A DNA stretch of 64,000 bases, taken from Basidiobolus meristosporus CBS 931.73 (lineage: Eukaryota; Basidiobolomycota; Basidiobolomycetes; Basidiobolales; Basidiobolaceae). Positions within the stretch are counted from its first letter, which is position 1. Each line of letters starts with the position of its first letter. The notes under the pieces are model-generated. The model did not search any database. It saw nothing but the letters and a program-made list of their open reading frames with translations, and had not been told where the DNA came from. A program made the translations under genes and the position numbers. The stretch is taken from the NCBI GenBank assembly GCA_002104905.1, contig MCFE01000283.1, positions 1-64,000 on the forward strand. The letters run 5' to 3'. Of the stretch, positions 7,701-20,632 are shown one piece after another.

Positions 7701-10700
7701 TGTGTGTCTGTATCATAGAGTCAATTTTGTCAAGAAAACCAAAGTATTTCCTTTATATCCAGATCAGTTACAAGGTGTTCTTGTGATCAAGGTGATTGGT
7801 ACTTGAGAATAGTATGGTGTAGGGGAAAAGAAAAAAGAGAAAAGGAGAAACACCTATCACCTATGTGTACAATGGGGGTTGATCAAGTTGCCACATATGT
7901 ACAAGATAGGAAAGGAGGTAAAGGAAAACAAATGTTGAGCACTGGTACACACACATAGGATAGATCAAGTTCTCAACATACACAAAAAATACTTAACCTT
8001 ATGTGAAAAGAAGATAAGGAATGTGTAAGGCAGCCATTACAAAATTGATTCATATCCTCACAACAATGCAATCAGGCCAAGCTTGCAAAGAAGGGGGATA
8101 CTGCTAAGAGCAATACGCATATCAATGGTTGAGCAAGTTGTCATTGTACCTACACAGGGTAAATGAAGGTAAGATCCTCCACACACTAATGGTTGATCAA
8201 GTCATTAACATACCTAGAAGGCTCATGATGTACATGCTATTTTTACCAATCTGGAGCAAGACACCAATTGTAAACAGCCAGTGATGCAATCCAGTGCATG
8301 CAGATTATGGTAACTTGATGATGCTTGCCAAGCCACTGTACAGACTGCTCATGTGCCAGAAAGCTGCAGATTAGTGCAGTTAGATATATCAGCAGTATTG
8401 GGGCAGTTTTGTGGGGGATAATGAGGGTGAGTGGGTGGATATAGGGTCTTGATATATCTCAAGTTGCCTATATGCTTAATTAAAGCATTGCTCTGATGAT
8501 GGTTATGCTAAACAAAGCTTAATGATGCTGGAGTCTTTTTCCTTGTCAACAATACTGGTGTTGAAAGCACATTTCATTGAGTGCCTATGGATTATGACTC
8601 TGGCATGCATATGAGCCAGCTCTATATTCCAATGAGTTTCAATGCAGCTCAAATGTGGTTTGCAGTCAGCATACCTGATGATGGAGCTGATTATTGTAAA
8701 TTTACTTTTAGTAAGCAAAATAGTGTCTAAATGGATCTCCTCTATGGAAATAGAATCAATGATATTCAACACCTGCCATGTAATATACATATCAATGATA
8801 GCATTGTAGTAGTGTCTGTACCTCCACTTCACATAGTATCCACAGCTACACAGTCTAATAACACAGTCCTGTGGGATGGTTTTGACATGCCTGACATTTA
8901 AAAGCCACCTGTCTCTTGCTAAGATGCAAGGGCTGTCAGGTAGAAAGCATTCATCTTGTGCCCATTATCAAAACAGATCCCACCCTTCTAGGTCTTTGGT
9001 GCAAGTGATCTCCCAAGAATCTTGGAATACTTTGAAGCACATGCTAAGTACAGATGTGATGGCCTCTGAAAACATTCTTCATCAGCTCAATACTGCATAG
9101 GCTCATATGCTTGACAACCTGCCATAATGCTGAATCAATCAGGATGTCTGTGGATTACCATTGCAATGGTTATACATCTTCTTTACTACTTAGCAGTAAA
9201 GCTTTCCTATAATGCCTATGGTAGATAGCTGTGATTCTTCAAGGGCTGGGTCCACTAATTGGTTCAGATCCCACAGAACCCAGTCATCATTGCTCAGGAC
9301 AAGACTGTTGCTTTCAAGCCTGCTGAGCTCTTCCTTTGTCAGTGATACAGGTTGTTCTCAACCCTGCCCAACCAGCCCAACTCTTGCTTAGTTCCAATTT
9401 CTCATGTAATCACTCTGGAGACAGATCTTCCTAAGCAACAAACACTCTTGGGAAGCAAATCTTCCATACTACTAGCCACTGCTTTAATCACCTCCCACTC
9501 CTCACTTAAAGGAACCAAGATCTGTTGTAAAAGGATCATTAGTAGACAAGTCAATGATGTCAAACACCAGTGACAGGGAATAAGGGGCCAAGAGGGAATG
9601 TGGGTGAACCAGGAGTAAAGCCAGTCTGGCTGAAGGAGGGAGGCCATGTAAAGATTCTGGGCCATACAATATACTCAGAACCTATTAAGGTACAGATCTT
9701 CCATATCCAAAAGCTCTTGGGGCCAGGGCCAATGCAGACTCCCTAAGCCCTCTACAGATTTCTGGGCAGGCAGTAAATGACACTTTTGGATCCTGAATCA
9801 AGCTGCAAAGGGTCTGCTTTGGCATTATGCTGCCAAGTCTTGGGTGCTTCAGAGTTGGATTGAGTAGGGGAAACTCCAGGGGATTCTTTGATTGATCCTA
9901 GGCTCCCAAGTTAATATAATATATCCAATCCAGGGCTCCCATCCATGGTACAAAGCTGGCTCTCATGGACACCTATAGGAAAGTTTCAGTGATTACACCT
10001 GATTAGTAGGCTAGGGCCATTTCACATCAGCAATCTGGGAGCAAACTGAGCCATTTCACAAGCTGTATATACACAGAAATGCAATCAGGCAAAACAAATG
10101 CTAGACCTGTCCTAAGATCTTGGTAGGACACTCCTGGAGGACTGGACAAGCAAGTCATCACTGGAAAGGGGTGAATCTGTATTTTTTACTACACAGCTGA
10201 GCTTCAAGACCCACTGCCTGGAGTGAAATTTCATGTTGAGGGATGGGTTGATAGTGCCTTCCAGCATATATTGGCTACCTTGATGATGTTGGAGGCAAAG
10301 TCCACACTTGGACTGTCCAGAAAGCTTGGTAACTTGTTAAAGCACTTTACCAATGGACCTGTGATCTGATTGATATAGAGGTAACAACTATTCTAATACT
10401 CAAAGTGGCCAAGAAAGATCCACCCATGTGGCACAAAGCTTTGGCCTCTATCTCATTTAAGAGCTTATAATATGAGTGATTGGATGGTCAAAATTGCTCT
10501 GCTGATTGCCCCCTTATACCTCTGCTCATTCAATTTAGTGTGCTTTGCTTCTGACAACTAAGTCAATTACACCCACCAAACTGCTTTTCATTGAATGAAG
10601 CAATACCCAAGGAAGAAAACAAAACTCTCTAGTAAACACAGGCAAAATAGCTTCTCTTTACTGTGGCATACAATGCATTTTGATATACCATCAATGGTTT

Positions 10701-11920
10701 AGGTTCAAAAATATACACTCAGATATTAGTAGTGCATCATTATACCTCACTGAAGCACTCACCAGTATGTCTGTGCTTATAGCTCCTAGTTGGTGTCTTA
10801 CTTCTGACATGGATCTCCATTGTCTTGCTCAAAATGCTACTTTTTTCCAAGAAAGCATTTCTCCAAGTGTGTGTTCTCCTCATCAAATCCATTATAAACA
10901 ATAATAATTTTAGAACACATTTGAATTGTAGAGATATATGCTGTTTACTGTCAGTTGTCAGTTGACCACCCAATGCTACTTTTATGGGCTTCAGTATCCA
11001 GCCAGATAAAGCAATTCATTGCCAACATCAACTGCAAATTCCAAGTGTACTACTAATATGGAATCCTGTGGTATATATAGATGATCTTCTGTCTTACATA
11101 ACTTCAAGGGACAGTTGATGCTGAAACACCCAAGAATCTCTATTAAGAGCCTTTTAACATAATGAAGCTTAAAATTAGCACTCTGCATGTTTGACTTCTG
11201 GGTAAATGAATCTTTGATATCAGAGTAGTATATTGTATAGCATATAGATATTGCCCAAAGTAGTTTTGCAGTGAAATATATTGAAAACCAGTAAGTTTAC
11301 AAAGATATACATGAGTCGCAATATGCTCACTACATAAGGCAAACAACCCCAAGGCTTGTACAGTAACAGCATTAATTAAGCAAACTCTCATATAATTCTA
11401 AGCTTGCAACTATTGGTATCTTGGGCTCTAGCTGTTGGATGGTCAGCTAGGCATATCTTCCAAGAGAAGTCTTGGCTTTGAGGCAAGTATATAAGTATGC
11501 CAACAAGATGACACCTACTTTTGTAATGACAAAAAGTTAGCATCTGAAAAGAAAATACTGTCCAAATTCATGCAGATAATACAATAAGTATGACCCTTGT
11601 GAATACTTATAATTCTTTTATCTAAAATGAAGTCTTTTTTGCCCATGTTTGGACAGCAGCTATTAGTCATTTAGTTCCCTTAAAGCGGTAGATCAGAACA
11701 CCTTGAACTCCTTTGAGATATTCAATCATCTTGACTTGGATATGGGTCCAAATCAGCCTATTTGACTATGACCACATCGACACAAAATGCCATGGGAGCT
11801 CAATGCAATAAGCACACAGCTAGAGTGCAATAGACTTTCAATGTGGAGACAATTTGCTAATCAATGAGCCTGTAAACTTGTGCATAATATGAATTGTAAA
11901 ATACCCTAATAAAAAATGTA
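7700..11920. other. CpG-depleted decayed repeat DNA, no gene recognised
   Basis: From about 7.8 kb CpG nearly vanishes while TG and CA are abundant. Open stretches (for example 8503-8832 on the minus strand) have no ATG-to-stop architecture, signal peptide or family motif I can recognise. It is probably old transposon DNA, but I cannot name the elements. Confidence 0.5.
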
Positions 11921-11929
11921 GTTGAACAA

Positions 11930-12296
11930 CATGTTTTGTTGGATAGTGCCACAGTGTGCCAGAGAGGCCAACTAAACATATACCTGGCCATATGGTGCAA
12001 AACATAGCTCTGCAGCTTCACGCAAAGTAGCCTCTGTGTTTCACCCACTGCACTGGAAAAAATCCACTTTCTTATCCTTTTTTGGCATGAATCTTGTGCA
12101 TCATTTATCAGAGTAAAGAAGAACTGAAGAGACAAATTTTGTGCTCAATACCCATGGCACTTAGGCTTTAGCTGCAGTTGTTTGTACTTGTCTCAAAGAT
12201 GCATGGCACTATATTGATCCACTTGTACCATCTGGCACTGTAAAGGCATTGTATAGGTTTTATTTTAGGGCTAATATCTAAGTGTAGTGCCAGATA
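11930..12296. mobile_element. MITE-like element, copy 1
   Basis: It begins with GTTGGATAGTGCCAC, shared with the left end of the Harbinger/IS5-like elements at 40342 and 48435, and aligns with 17431-17832 through the word CCTCTGTGTTTCACCCACT and flanking sequence. Near its right side a 46-bp segment sits between the inverted repeats ATCTGGCACT (12230-12239) and AGTGCCAGAT (12286-12295). There is no transposase. It is likely a non-autonomous relative of the Harbinger-like family; the exact right end is not resolved. Confidence 0.5.
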
Positions 12297-12299
12297 TTC

Positions 12300-13180
12300 A
12301 TCCTTTGCAGTTGACAGCATTATCAACTTCAATTGTGTTATTATATTTTGTAGTATTCTTGCTCTTTTATAGATGCCACAATAAAATATTGTCTTCAAAT
12401 ATTGCATGGCTTAATGGCACCCCTGCTGCCACCTTAAGCTTGTGCTATGGTAAAGTACTTGTAACAATCCTGCCAATAGGCCATTACAAAACTTATGTCC
12501 AATTGCTCAGCCCTAAGAAAAAGAACTAAGAAAAGGCCAGCAAAATGCCATTACAATATTAGCTGAATTTCAATTTCATCAAAATTGACAACACTCAATA
12601 TCTCTATTGTTGGCTGATGGGCAGGCAAGCAAACAAATTTTCCCAGAGGAGACTAGACAAGCTACTTTCAATACCAATTTTGGTAATTAGCTGCCCATTA
12701 CTTCCATCCCAAATTGCATTTGAAATTTTGAACCAAGAACACCAGCTGAATACCAGCATAATACCATTAGAATACCAGCTGAATACCAGCAGAAAATCAG
12801 AAGAACTCCTAGTTTGGGATTCTTCCTAGGGTAGGGGTACAGATGCCTTTAGGATTCCTTGCAAAATGTTTTAGAAAAGATTGCACCACAGATTTCACAA
12901 AAACTGCAACAACATTTCTCATCACACTAACCCCTAAGTTGCCATTGATGTGTTCTCTGCCCACACTCTCACTTTTGGACCTGGAACACTCATTCATCTC
13001 CTATGTTGGCTTATATTGATTGCTATTGCCACTTCTTCCCACTGCCTTCTCCCTGTCTCAATAAGTGCTCTAACTTTTCATACCTGTGATGTCAGTTATT
13101 ACTATTGCATCATCAGTAATAACTTCAGTTCCTATTATGCAAGGTCTAGCATTCTACATGCCTTTCTTTGAAATATATTC
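12300..13180. other. no gene recognised
   Basis: CpG-poor sequence with only short open frames. The part next to 13180 may be the 3' flank of the adjacent ORF-X remnant. A short tandem of GAATACCAGC words lies near 12750-12800. Confidence 0.4.
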
Positions 13181-13962
13181 TTACAATATTTGGGGTACTT
13201 TCTTGAGCTCTGCACTATTAGAGGTGCAGCACCATTGTGCTGTGCCTATGAATGCTCCAAGATTTCAGTTTAGGTGTTGTAATAGTTCCATGATTTCCTG
13301 ACATTGTTGCTTGACCTGTCTGTAAGATTTCCACACTGTCAACACTGAAAGATAACAAGACTGTGATAGACATGTTACCTTTCTCTTCAAACTCACCAAC
13401 CTGTTGTACTGTTAGTAAACCTCACTGGCAGCTATGGCTTTGGACTGTTCTGAGTTGACAGTGCTAATTGGTGAGTGCTGCAGCTTTTTTCTTATTCTTT
13501 GCCATCTATGGCTTTTGTAGACTTTTTTCCTTCCCTTAAATAATGCCAAATCATTAACAGCCACCTTGACCTGGTGGCTCTGATGTTGTGCTGTGTTTTT
13601 CCATGATAAATGCTACACTAGTGCTTTGGTTTTTACCTGCTTGTCCTTTAACAGCTCATTTCTAGCTACCTGACATCTGTAAGTAACTTCTTCAGGGCTC
13701 TTGTTCCTGCTTAATACAGAAACTGATGGAAGCCCCTGGGTTGAGCTTTGGCTACCTGTTAGTTTCTTGGTACCTGTTTACAGCTATCAGCCCTGCTTGT
13801 GACATGCTGTTTGGCAAGACTTTGGCTTTTAGCTTTTGAGCCCTTATATATCACCCTTTGGTAGCATCTAAGATTGTTGAGATATTCACTTGGCACTACT
13901 ACACTGGCCCAAGCTCTGCTTGCATATAAGTATTTGGTACAGTTCTTGTGGAAAAGTTCAAG
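13180..13962 (-). pseudogene. ORF-X copy E (undescribed transposon ORF), 5' truncated
   Basis: The minus-strand frames align with the ORF-X protein best seen at 52925-53869. The FWAS-domain counterpart (SRAWASVVVPSEYLNNLRCY) lies at about 13830-13930, and a repeat-unit counterpart (LKDKQVKTKAL, SWKN) at about 13590-13660. Many stops and frameshifts are present. The upstream part is cut off at 13962/13963 by the LTR of a chromovirus, which places that insertion after the ORF-X element. The C-terminal end is uncertain. No function is known. Confidence 0.6.
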
Positions 13963-14995
13963 AGTTGTATCCAAGAGCAAAGTGTAATTGAATTCTGGAA
14001 TAGTTTAACTGAGCCAAAGGGTAAATTAAGTGCAGAATCTGGAATTGTCTAAGAGTGGCAGAAATTTTAGCTGAAATATTCAGTGCTGATATTGATCATG
14101 GATAAAGTCAGTAGTGGCTATAAACAAAACAGAGCTGTTTTGTTATGCAAGCCAGGCTTGGTGCTCTAGGGAGTGCAAGATAAGTCAGGCTTGGATAGAA
14201 ATCAGAATGGAGTTGCTCAATTTTTATTTTTGCTCAGAAACACACAGCACCAAAATGTTGTAAAAATTTGTAATTACACCTAAATATTCACCTAACTTAG
14301 TCACTTAGATCATTACCCTCAAATCCTAGAGAATACTGACCATATTCCTTGTCAGGATTTACTAAGAATATTTTCACCAAAATACCTGGTACCCAGAACA
14401 TGAAAATTCTCAAAGTTGTCCAAACAGCCCCAAACTTTGCACACATGTTCTTGGGACCTTCCTTAGCCTATTCTACGTGTTTATAATGCCAAGACTATGT
14501 AAAAGTATAAATATTACTTTTATATTCAATAAATCATTAAGTGAAAACCACATAATCTACTTGTTCTCCCAATTACTTCCAATATCTCCAGGACTCTTAC
14601 AACACAAAAGACCCAGTTAGCTTTATTCATACTTTCTTGATCAGGCTGAATCAGTCAGTGCCAAGAGACTCAATTAATTAAGATCAGTTTGTGTGCAAAT
14701 AGTTGCATAAGATCAATAAAAACTGCATCATCAGCAGGCTGATGTGTTGGAAATCACTCAGTGGTTAATAGATATCTGATGACTAACCACTAGGAATGAC
14801 TTGACAGAGTAGTTGATGAAGTAGTGATTGCATGGGAATTGATCATGTGTGAAAGCTTCATATTGATAGAATCTGAGATGGGGTAAAGTAAACCATAACT
14901 GGGATTAGCTATGTATGGGTTAGCAAAAGTCAGTTATGATACCAGATTTTGTAACAGAGTAAAATTAGCCAAGTATTGAGCATTGACGCACAACA
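13963..14995 (-). repeat. LTR of chromovirus family 2 (3' LTR)
   Basis: It aligns end to end with the solo LTR at 44762-45450, whose ends are fixed by a target-site duplication (TGTTG ... ending CA). This copy is about 340 bp longer because of an indel at about 14,270-14,610. The right boundary (CACAACA at 14995) is followed on the plus strand by CCACTTCCTTCCCAAAG, which on the minus strand is a purine-rich tract of the kind that precedes a 3' LTR, consistent with the minus-strand remnant to its right. Confidence 0.7.
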
Positions 14996-16740
14996 CCACT
15001 TCCTTCCCAAAGTGCAGCTTTAAGTGGCCTTCCAGCTTTCTTTGCTGCTCCCATACAGATCAATAAAGCCATCATTGTCAAAGTTGGTGCAAGGTTCCTG
15101 CAAATTGTGTTTGTCATCATAACCTTCCACTTGACTAAATAAAGACAGTTTGGTTCTTTGCCATCATAGTCCACAATAGCTTCAACTTCATAGGATTTCT
15201 AAGCTACCAGGTCTTGAGAAATAAGTTCAAGTAAAGAGGGTGGAAAGTTCTTGGGCAGCAGAGCTCAATTGTTTTCTTGAAGCACATAAGATCATTCAGG
15301 AGCATATCTGACAACCATGAATGGGCCTTCATATTTGGGGTTAAGCTTGGATTGTTAGGCTGGATCTAGTGTCATAATATATGACACACCATGAAAACTA
15401 CAGGTCAGTTGTGTTGAGGCAAATGTTGAAGTCATCTTTATTGGGAGCCTTTACATCTGGCACTGATAGCAGTGTAGACTTTGTGGGCAAGGTACTGAAG
15501 TTGGTTATTTAGCTTGTCTGACTGCACATTGGCTTAATCTGTATTTTGGTAGTTTCTAAAGAGCTTGAATCTTGTTTCAAGCATAAAAAAAGGCTGTTGA
15601 GCCATGTAGAGTAGCAACATTGGTGCTGATAGCATTCTGCACAGTAGGAATACACTTGTCCCTGCACAACCCTGATGATATTCACCAAGGTCTGGGCTTG
15701 TCTTTGCAAAGGTACATTAGCAGTGGAATGTGATGGTGTGATGAAATAGTGATTAATGCCTTTATTCTGGTAAAGAACTTTGCTCATGTGATTGAGAAGC
15801 TGACATTCTCTGCCAGACTTGTCAAATTCTTGGCAGTCAGCTTTGATATTCAGCCAGCAATATCCATCAGAGTGAAGCTTCATTGGCACGTCAGCTTGAA
15901 AGTAGCCAAGTAAATTACTCCTCTGTATCAACATTTTCTTTCATATGCAGGTGGGATTTTCAAGCTGCTAAATACACTGTGGCAGTTACTTTGGAAGCTG
16001 TAGCAAGCTTACTCCCTAGGTGAAGTGGAAAAAAGTCTTGAATGATGGTCAGACAGGAAGGTGAGAATTCCTGGGCAATGAATAGCTGTATACTAACAAT
16101 TCTGTATCAAGTTAGTTGGTAAGAACTGGACTCAGTCTTGAGGTTTGGATACACTGAAGGGCTGAATGCTCCATATGCAAGGTAAAATGGTTACCCCACA
16201 GATATAAATGCAGCTTCTTCAATGCAAAAACTACAGCATGTGGCTCCATCTTGGTGACAGAGTTGTTTCTCTCAGCAGGTTTCCAGAATATAACTTGGAC
16301 AGACATCCAGTGAGGCATATCTTGATCTTCAACTTGATTGAGGACAGCTCCTAGCCTATCATTTAGTGCTTCTGTAATGGCAACAAAGAGCTTAGTAAAG
16401 TCATGGTAGGATAAGGTGGGTTCTTATGGAACAGTTGGCAGAGCAACTCAAAGGCTTTGAGATGAGTTTTGTTCCCAGCTGAGGGGCAATCAGGGCTGAG
16501 GTATATTGCATTCAGAAGGGCACTCAACAAGGATATGAGTAGTATGTGTTTGAAACACTTTCATCTGACTAACTATATTGGGCAACCTATGGCTCTTGAG
16601 GGATTAGCACTTGCCTACTTGACTAACAGTGTGAGGAGGCCACATTGCTACCTTGAGTGAGCAAGCAATTGATATGGCTGTTTTGGATGTAGCCACAGTT
16701 ATTGCACTAAATGTCAAAGCAAGCTATTGCCCAACTATTC
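14996..16740 (-). pseudogene. Ty3/gypsy chromovirus family 2 pol remnant
   Basis: Minus-strand fragments appear in pol order. An RT/RNase H junction (LSYHDFTKLFVAITEALNDR, then AERNNSVTKME and FALKKLHLYLWG) lies at 16110-16400. An integrase zinc-binding remnant and a post-core segment (NHYFITPSHSTAN) lie at 15509-15934, and a chromodomain-like end (CLYLVKWK, then YDDKHNLQEP after a frameshift) at 15060-15170. The integrase DDE core is largely deleted and one zinc cysteine is lost. It is dead. Together with the LTR at 13963 it defines a second chromovirus family, different from the one at 55790-61413. The 5' LTR was not found. Confidence 0.75.
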
Positions 16741-17430
16741 TTCTTGTGCTGTCTGTGGCAAGGTTTGGTTGTGAACCAGACAGCTTTGATTTATTTTCTG
16801 GTGGCACATATGTGTAAAATAGTCAAACAAAAGGGAAAATAGTTTTGCATAAATGTGTGTATGTGGTGCCACAACCTTATTTATAGTACTTAGTATAGAG
16901 GGTAATAATTGAATCTTACACTTATGAAGGTGTATTGTTGTCTTTAGAAGACTATCCTTAATACACCTGAATACTGACAAAAAAGTAAAATAATTGCGCA
17001 ACATTTCTGGGTGCCATGCTGATGCCCAATGGACAAGATCTCCTTTGATCAATGCTGTAACAGAAGAGAAAAGAACACTGTGCCTAATGTAATAAGCTTC
17101 TGAGCCATCAGGTATACATACATTATGAGAAATGAGAAGTGAGATAATGAGCACAGCCAGCAATATGCAGCACAAGTCATACTTAAGCATGCATGAGTCA
17201 CAACAGCAGAAATCATATCTTGCTGGCAACCTGGTACTTCTACAATGGCAACACACTATACTTATTATCTTGCGGAAACTGAACAGGTGAGCTTCTATTA
17301 CCTTTTTGCTCACTGTAGCCATCCACACTTGGCCTGTAGAGTGAAAGCTCTGAGGAAGATAGCTCAATGATGGGCTGTAAGCCTTTCTCTGCTCTGGGCA
17401 GTACCCAGCATGGGGCAGGCAAAATGCAAT
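16735..17430 (-). other. long open frame without recognisable function
   Basis: A minus-strand open frame of about 240 codons spans this interval, the longest in the CpG-poor zone. It has no clear ATG context, is rich in Cys, Ile, Leu, Ser and His, and includes a hydrophobic run (CCILLAVLIISLLISHNVC). Its right end runs into the MITE-like element. It shows no family motif and may be chance openness in CpG-poor DNA. Confidence 0.15.
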
Positions 17431-17832
17431 AGACTTGGTCCCCCAGATAGTGCCACATTGAGCCATCAATGCCAAAGAGTGCCATAGTTTGCCAGAGTGG
17501 CTAAGTAGACCTATACTTGGCCACAGAATGTAAAATATAGCTATACATCTTCATGCAAAGCAGCCTCTGTGTTTCACCCACTTTACTGGAAAAAATCCAT
17601 TTTTTGACCTTTTTTTTAAGATCAACTTTATACATGATGTGTAAGAGGGGAAGAGTACTGATTGGATGCACTTGATACTTGGTACCCATGGCACTTTGCA
17701 TCTAGCTCCAGAGATTGGTAACTTGTCACAAAATGCATGGTATTTTCCTGGTCCACTGGTACTATCTGGCACCATATTTAAAATTAGCCCTGAAGTAAAA
17801 CCTATATAAATCTCTTATAATGCCAAATAGTA
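17431..17832. mobile_element. MITE-like element, copy 2
   Basis: The left end AGACTTGGTC...GATAGTGCCACATTG matches the terminal sequence of the Harbinger/IS5-like elements (AGACTTGTTC...GATAGTGCCACATAG). The body aligns with 11930-12296. Near the right side, inverted repeats TACTATCTGGCA (17760-17771) and TGCCAAATAGTA (17821-17832) bound a 49-bp segment that is inverted relative to the same segment in copy 1. No right terminal repeat was identified. Confidence 0.55.
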
Positions 17833-18111
17833 CACTCTCTACTGTAGCCTGCTTGGTGTGTAGAGAGTATGGAACCTTGGTTCACCATTTGTGAGTCTTC
17901 TATGAAGTGGATTGGTAGAAATATAGGAGGAAAAGTGAACTACCAAGTGCTGCCATATCCAAATCTATCAAGAATATACATTCAAGCTGTTCATAGATGT
18001 GCTGAGCTGGCATATGAAGAATTGCCTGGAATAGACAGATAAAAGTGCAGGCACGCACATAGAGACACCAATGTCTTTAACATTAAGAAGTTAAGTGGCC
18101 ACAATGAATGG

Positions 18112-20139
18112 GTGATCAGTTGTGCCAAGGTCATGGGTAAATTATCACCTGGGCCAAGGTCAAGGATAAACTATCACCTGGACCAAGGTCCTGGATAAAC
18201 TATCACCTGGGCCAAGGTCATGGGTAAATTATCACCTTGGCCAAGGTCATGGATAAATTATCACCTGGGCCAAGGTCATGGATAAATTATCACCTGGGCC
18301 AAGGTCGTGGATAAATTATCACCTTGGCCAAGGTCATGGATAAATTATCACCTTGGCCAGGGTCATGGATAAATTATCACCTGGGCCAAGGTCATGGATA
18401 AACTATCACCTGGGCCAAGGTCATTGGTAAATTATCACCTTGGCCAAGGTCTTGGATAAATTATCACCTTGGCCAGGGTCATGGATAAATTATCACCTGG
18501 GCCAAGGTCATGGATAAACAATCACCTGGGCCAAGGTCATGGGTAAATTATCACCTTGGCCAAGGACATGGATAAATTATCACCTTGGCCAAGGTCATGG
18601 ATAAATTATCACCTGGGCCAAGGTCATGGATAAATTATCACCTGGGCCAAGGTCATGGATAAACTATCACCTGGGCCAAGGTCATGGGTAAATTATCACC
18701 TTGGCCAAGGTCATGGATAAATTATCACCTGGGCCAAGGTCATGGATAAATTATCACCTGGGCCAAGGTTGTGGATAAATTATCACCTTGGCCAGGGTCA
18801 TGGATAAATTATCACCTGGGCCAAGGTCATGGATAAATTATCACCTGGGCCAAGGTCATGGATAAACTATCACCTGGGCCAAGGTCATGGGTAAATTATC
18901 ACCTGGGCCAAGGTCATGGATAAATTATCACCTGGGCCAAGGTCATGGATAAACTATCACCTGGGCCAAGGTCATGGGTAAATTATCACCTTGGCCAAGG
19001 TCATGGATAAATTATCACCTGGGCCAAGGTTGTGGATAAATTATCACCTTGGCCAGGGTCATGGATAAATTATCACCTGGGCCAAGGTCATGGGTAAATT
19101 ATCACCTGGGCCAAGGTCATGGATAAATTATCACCTTGGCCAGGGTCATGGATAAATTATCACCTGGGCCAAGGTCATGGATAAACTATCACCTGGGCCA
19201 AGGTCATGGGTAAATTATCACCTGGGCCAAGGTCATGGATAAATTACCACCTGGGCCAAGGTCATGGATAAACTATCACCTTGGCCAAGGTCATGGGTAA
19301 ACTATCACCTTGGCCAAGGTCATGGGTAAATTATCACCTTGGCCAAGGTCATGGATAAATTATCACCTGGGCCAAGGTCATGGGTAAATTATCACCTGGG
19401 CCAAGGTCATGGATAAATTATCACCTTGGCCAAGGTCATGGGTAAATTATCACCTGGGCCAAGGTCATGGATAAATTATCACCTTGGCCAGGGTCATGGA
19501 TAAACTATCACCTGGGCCAAGGTCATGGGTAAATTATCACCTGGGCCAAGGTCATGGATAAATTACCACCTGGGCCAAGGTCATGGATAAACTATCACCT
19601 TGGCCAAGGTCATGGGTAAACTATCACCTTGGCCAAGGTCATGGGTAAATTATCACCTTGGCCAAGGTCATGGATAAATTATCACCTGGGCCAAGGTCAT
19701 GGGTAAATTATCACCTGGGCCAAGGTCATGGATAAATTATCACCTGGGCCAAGGTCATGGATAAATTATCACCTTGGCCAGGGTCATGGATAAATTATCA
19801 CCTGGGCCAAGGTCATGGATAAATTATCACCTGGGCCAAGGTCATGGATAAACTATCACCTGGGCCAAGGTCATGGGTAAATTATCACCTGGGCCAAGGT
19901 CATGGATAAATTATCACCTGGGCCAAGGTCCTGGATAAACTATCACCTGGGCCCAGGTCATGAGTAAATTATCACCTGGGCCAAGGTCAAGGATAAACTA
20001 TCACCTGGGCCAAGGTCCTGGATAAACTATCACCTGGGCCAAGGTCATGGATAAATTATCACCTGGGCCAAGGTCATGGATAAACTATCACCTGGGCCAA
20101 GGTCATGGATAAATTATCACCTGGGCCAAGGTCATGGAT
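18112..20139. repeat. 29-bp minisatellite array 1
   Basis: About 70 tandem units. The common unit is CCTGGGCCAAGGTCATGG followed by ATAAATTATCA. Common variants are CCTTGGCCAAGG (a perfect 12-bp palindrome), CCAGGGTC, ATGGGTAAA and AAACTATC. Variant order repeats over at least one stretch with a 319-bp period, i.e. 11 units (AAATTACCAC at 19241 and again at 19560). The 29-bp period rotates the TAA triplets through all frames, so the array cannot encode protein. Confidence 0.97.
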
Positions 20140-20227
20140 GTATACAAAATCAGTGACTGAGCTTATTGCTACACTACCACTTCTGTAAACTGTAACCTAC
20201 TGACTGAAAAAAAATTTGTAATATCAA

Positions 20228-20596
20228 TGTTGGAACCTTGAACTTTTTGTTATTATTCAGCAGCTAAAAATATACTTAACAGCTCTGTACTAGTCATGGT
20301 TACTATAGGACCAGTGTACAGCCCTATCGTTGCCTGTTTCTTCAGCTTTATGCTCCTTTAACTATTTCCGTATAGTCAAGAACAGATCATTACTTCTTAT
20401 CGAACATTATGTACTAACCCTGTAGCTGTTATAAAATGCTTATGAATGTTGAGAAACCCCCCTTACTTAGTGTTACACCCATGGTACTTCTATAAAGGTA
20501 TCAATACTGACCCTCTTCATGACCAAGCAACAGTCAACCATTATGACTATATCTTGATAAGTTCCTTATATCAGAATCACTTCTTAAATTGCAGCA
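20228..20596 (+). repeat. putative 5' LTR of copia element 1
   Basis: It begins TGTTGGAACC and ends GCAGCA (TG...CA). Immediately after it comes GGGTATCAGTACC (20597-20609), which resembles the initiator-Met primer-binding site usual in copia elements (TGGTATCAGAGC), and a gag start lies 24 bp further on. No matching 3' LTR was found, so the left boundary rests on the TGTTGG motif only. Confidence 0.5.
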
Positions 20597-20632
20597 GGGT
20601 ATCAGTACCAATTGCCTTGATGTATTCTAAAG

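Noticed and set aside
11857-12135. Protein similarity between 11857-12135 and 17501-17701
   Set aside because: The shared words (KWIFSS, GETQRLLC) come from DNA similarity of two MITE-like copies, not from a protein gene.
16735-17475. 246-codon minus-strand frame as a real gene
   Set aside because: No clear ATG context, odd composition, overlap with a MITE-like end and no motif; kept only as a low-confidence open frame.
18112-20139. CRISPR-like array (29-bp repeat unit)
   Set aside because: The units are contiguous with no unique spacers, and the genome is fungal; it is a minisatellite.
18112-20139. Repeat protein encoded by the minisatellite
   Set aside because: The period of 29 is not a multiple of three and TAA triplets fall in every frame.
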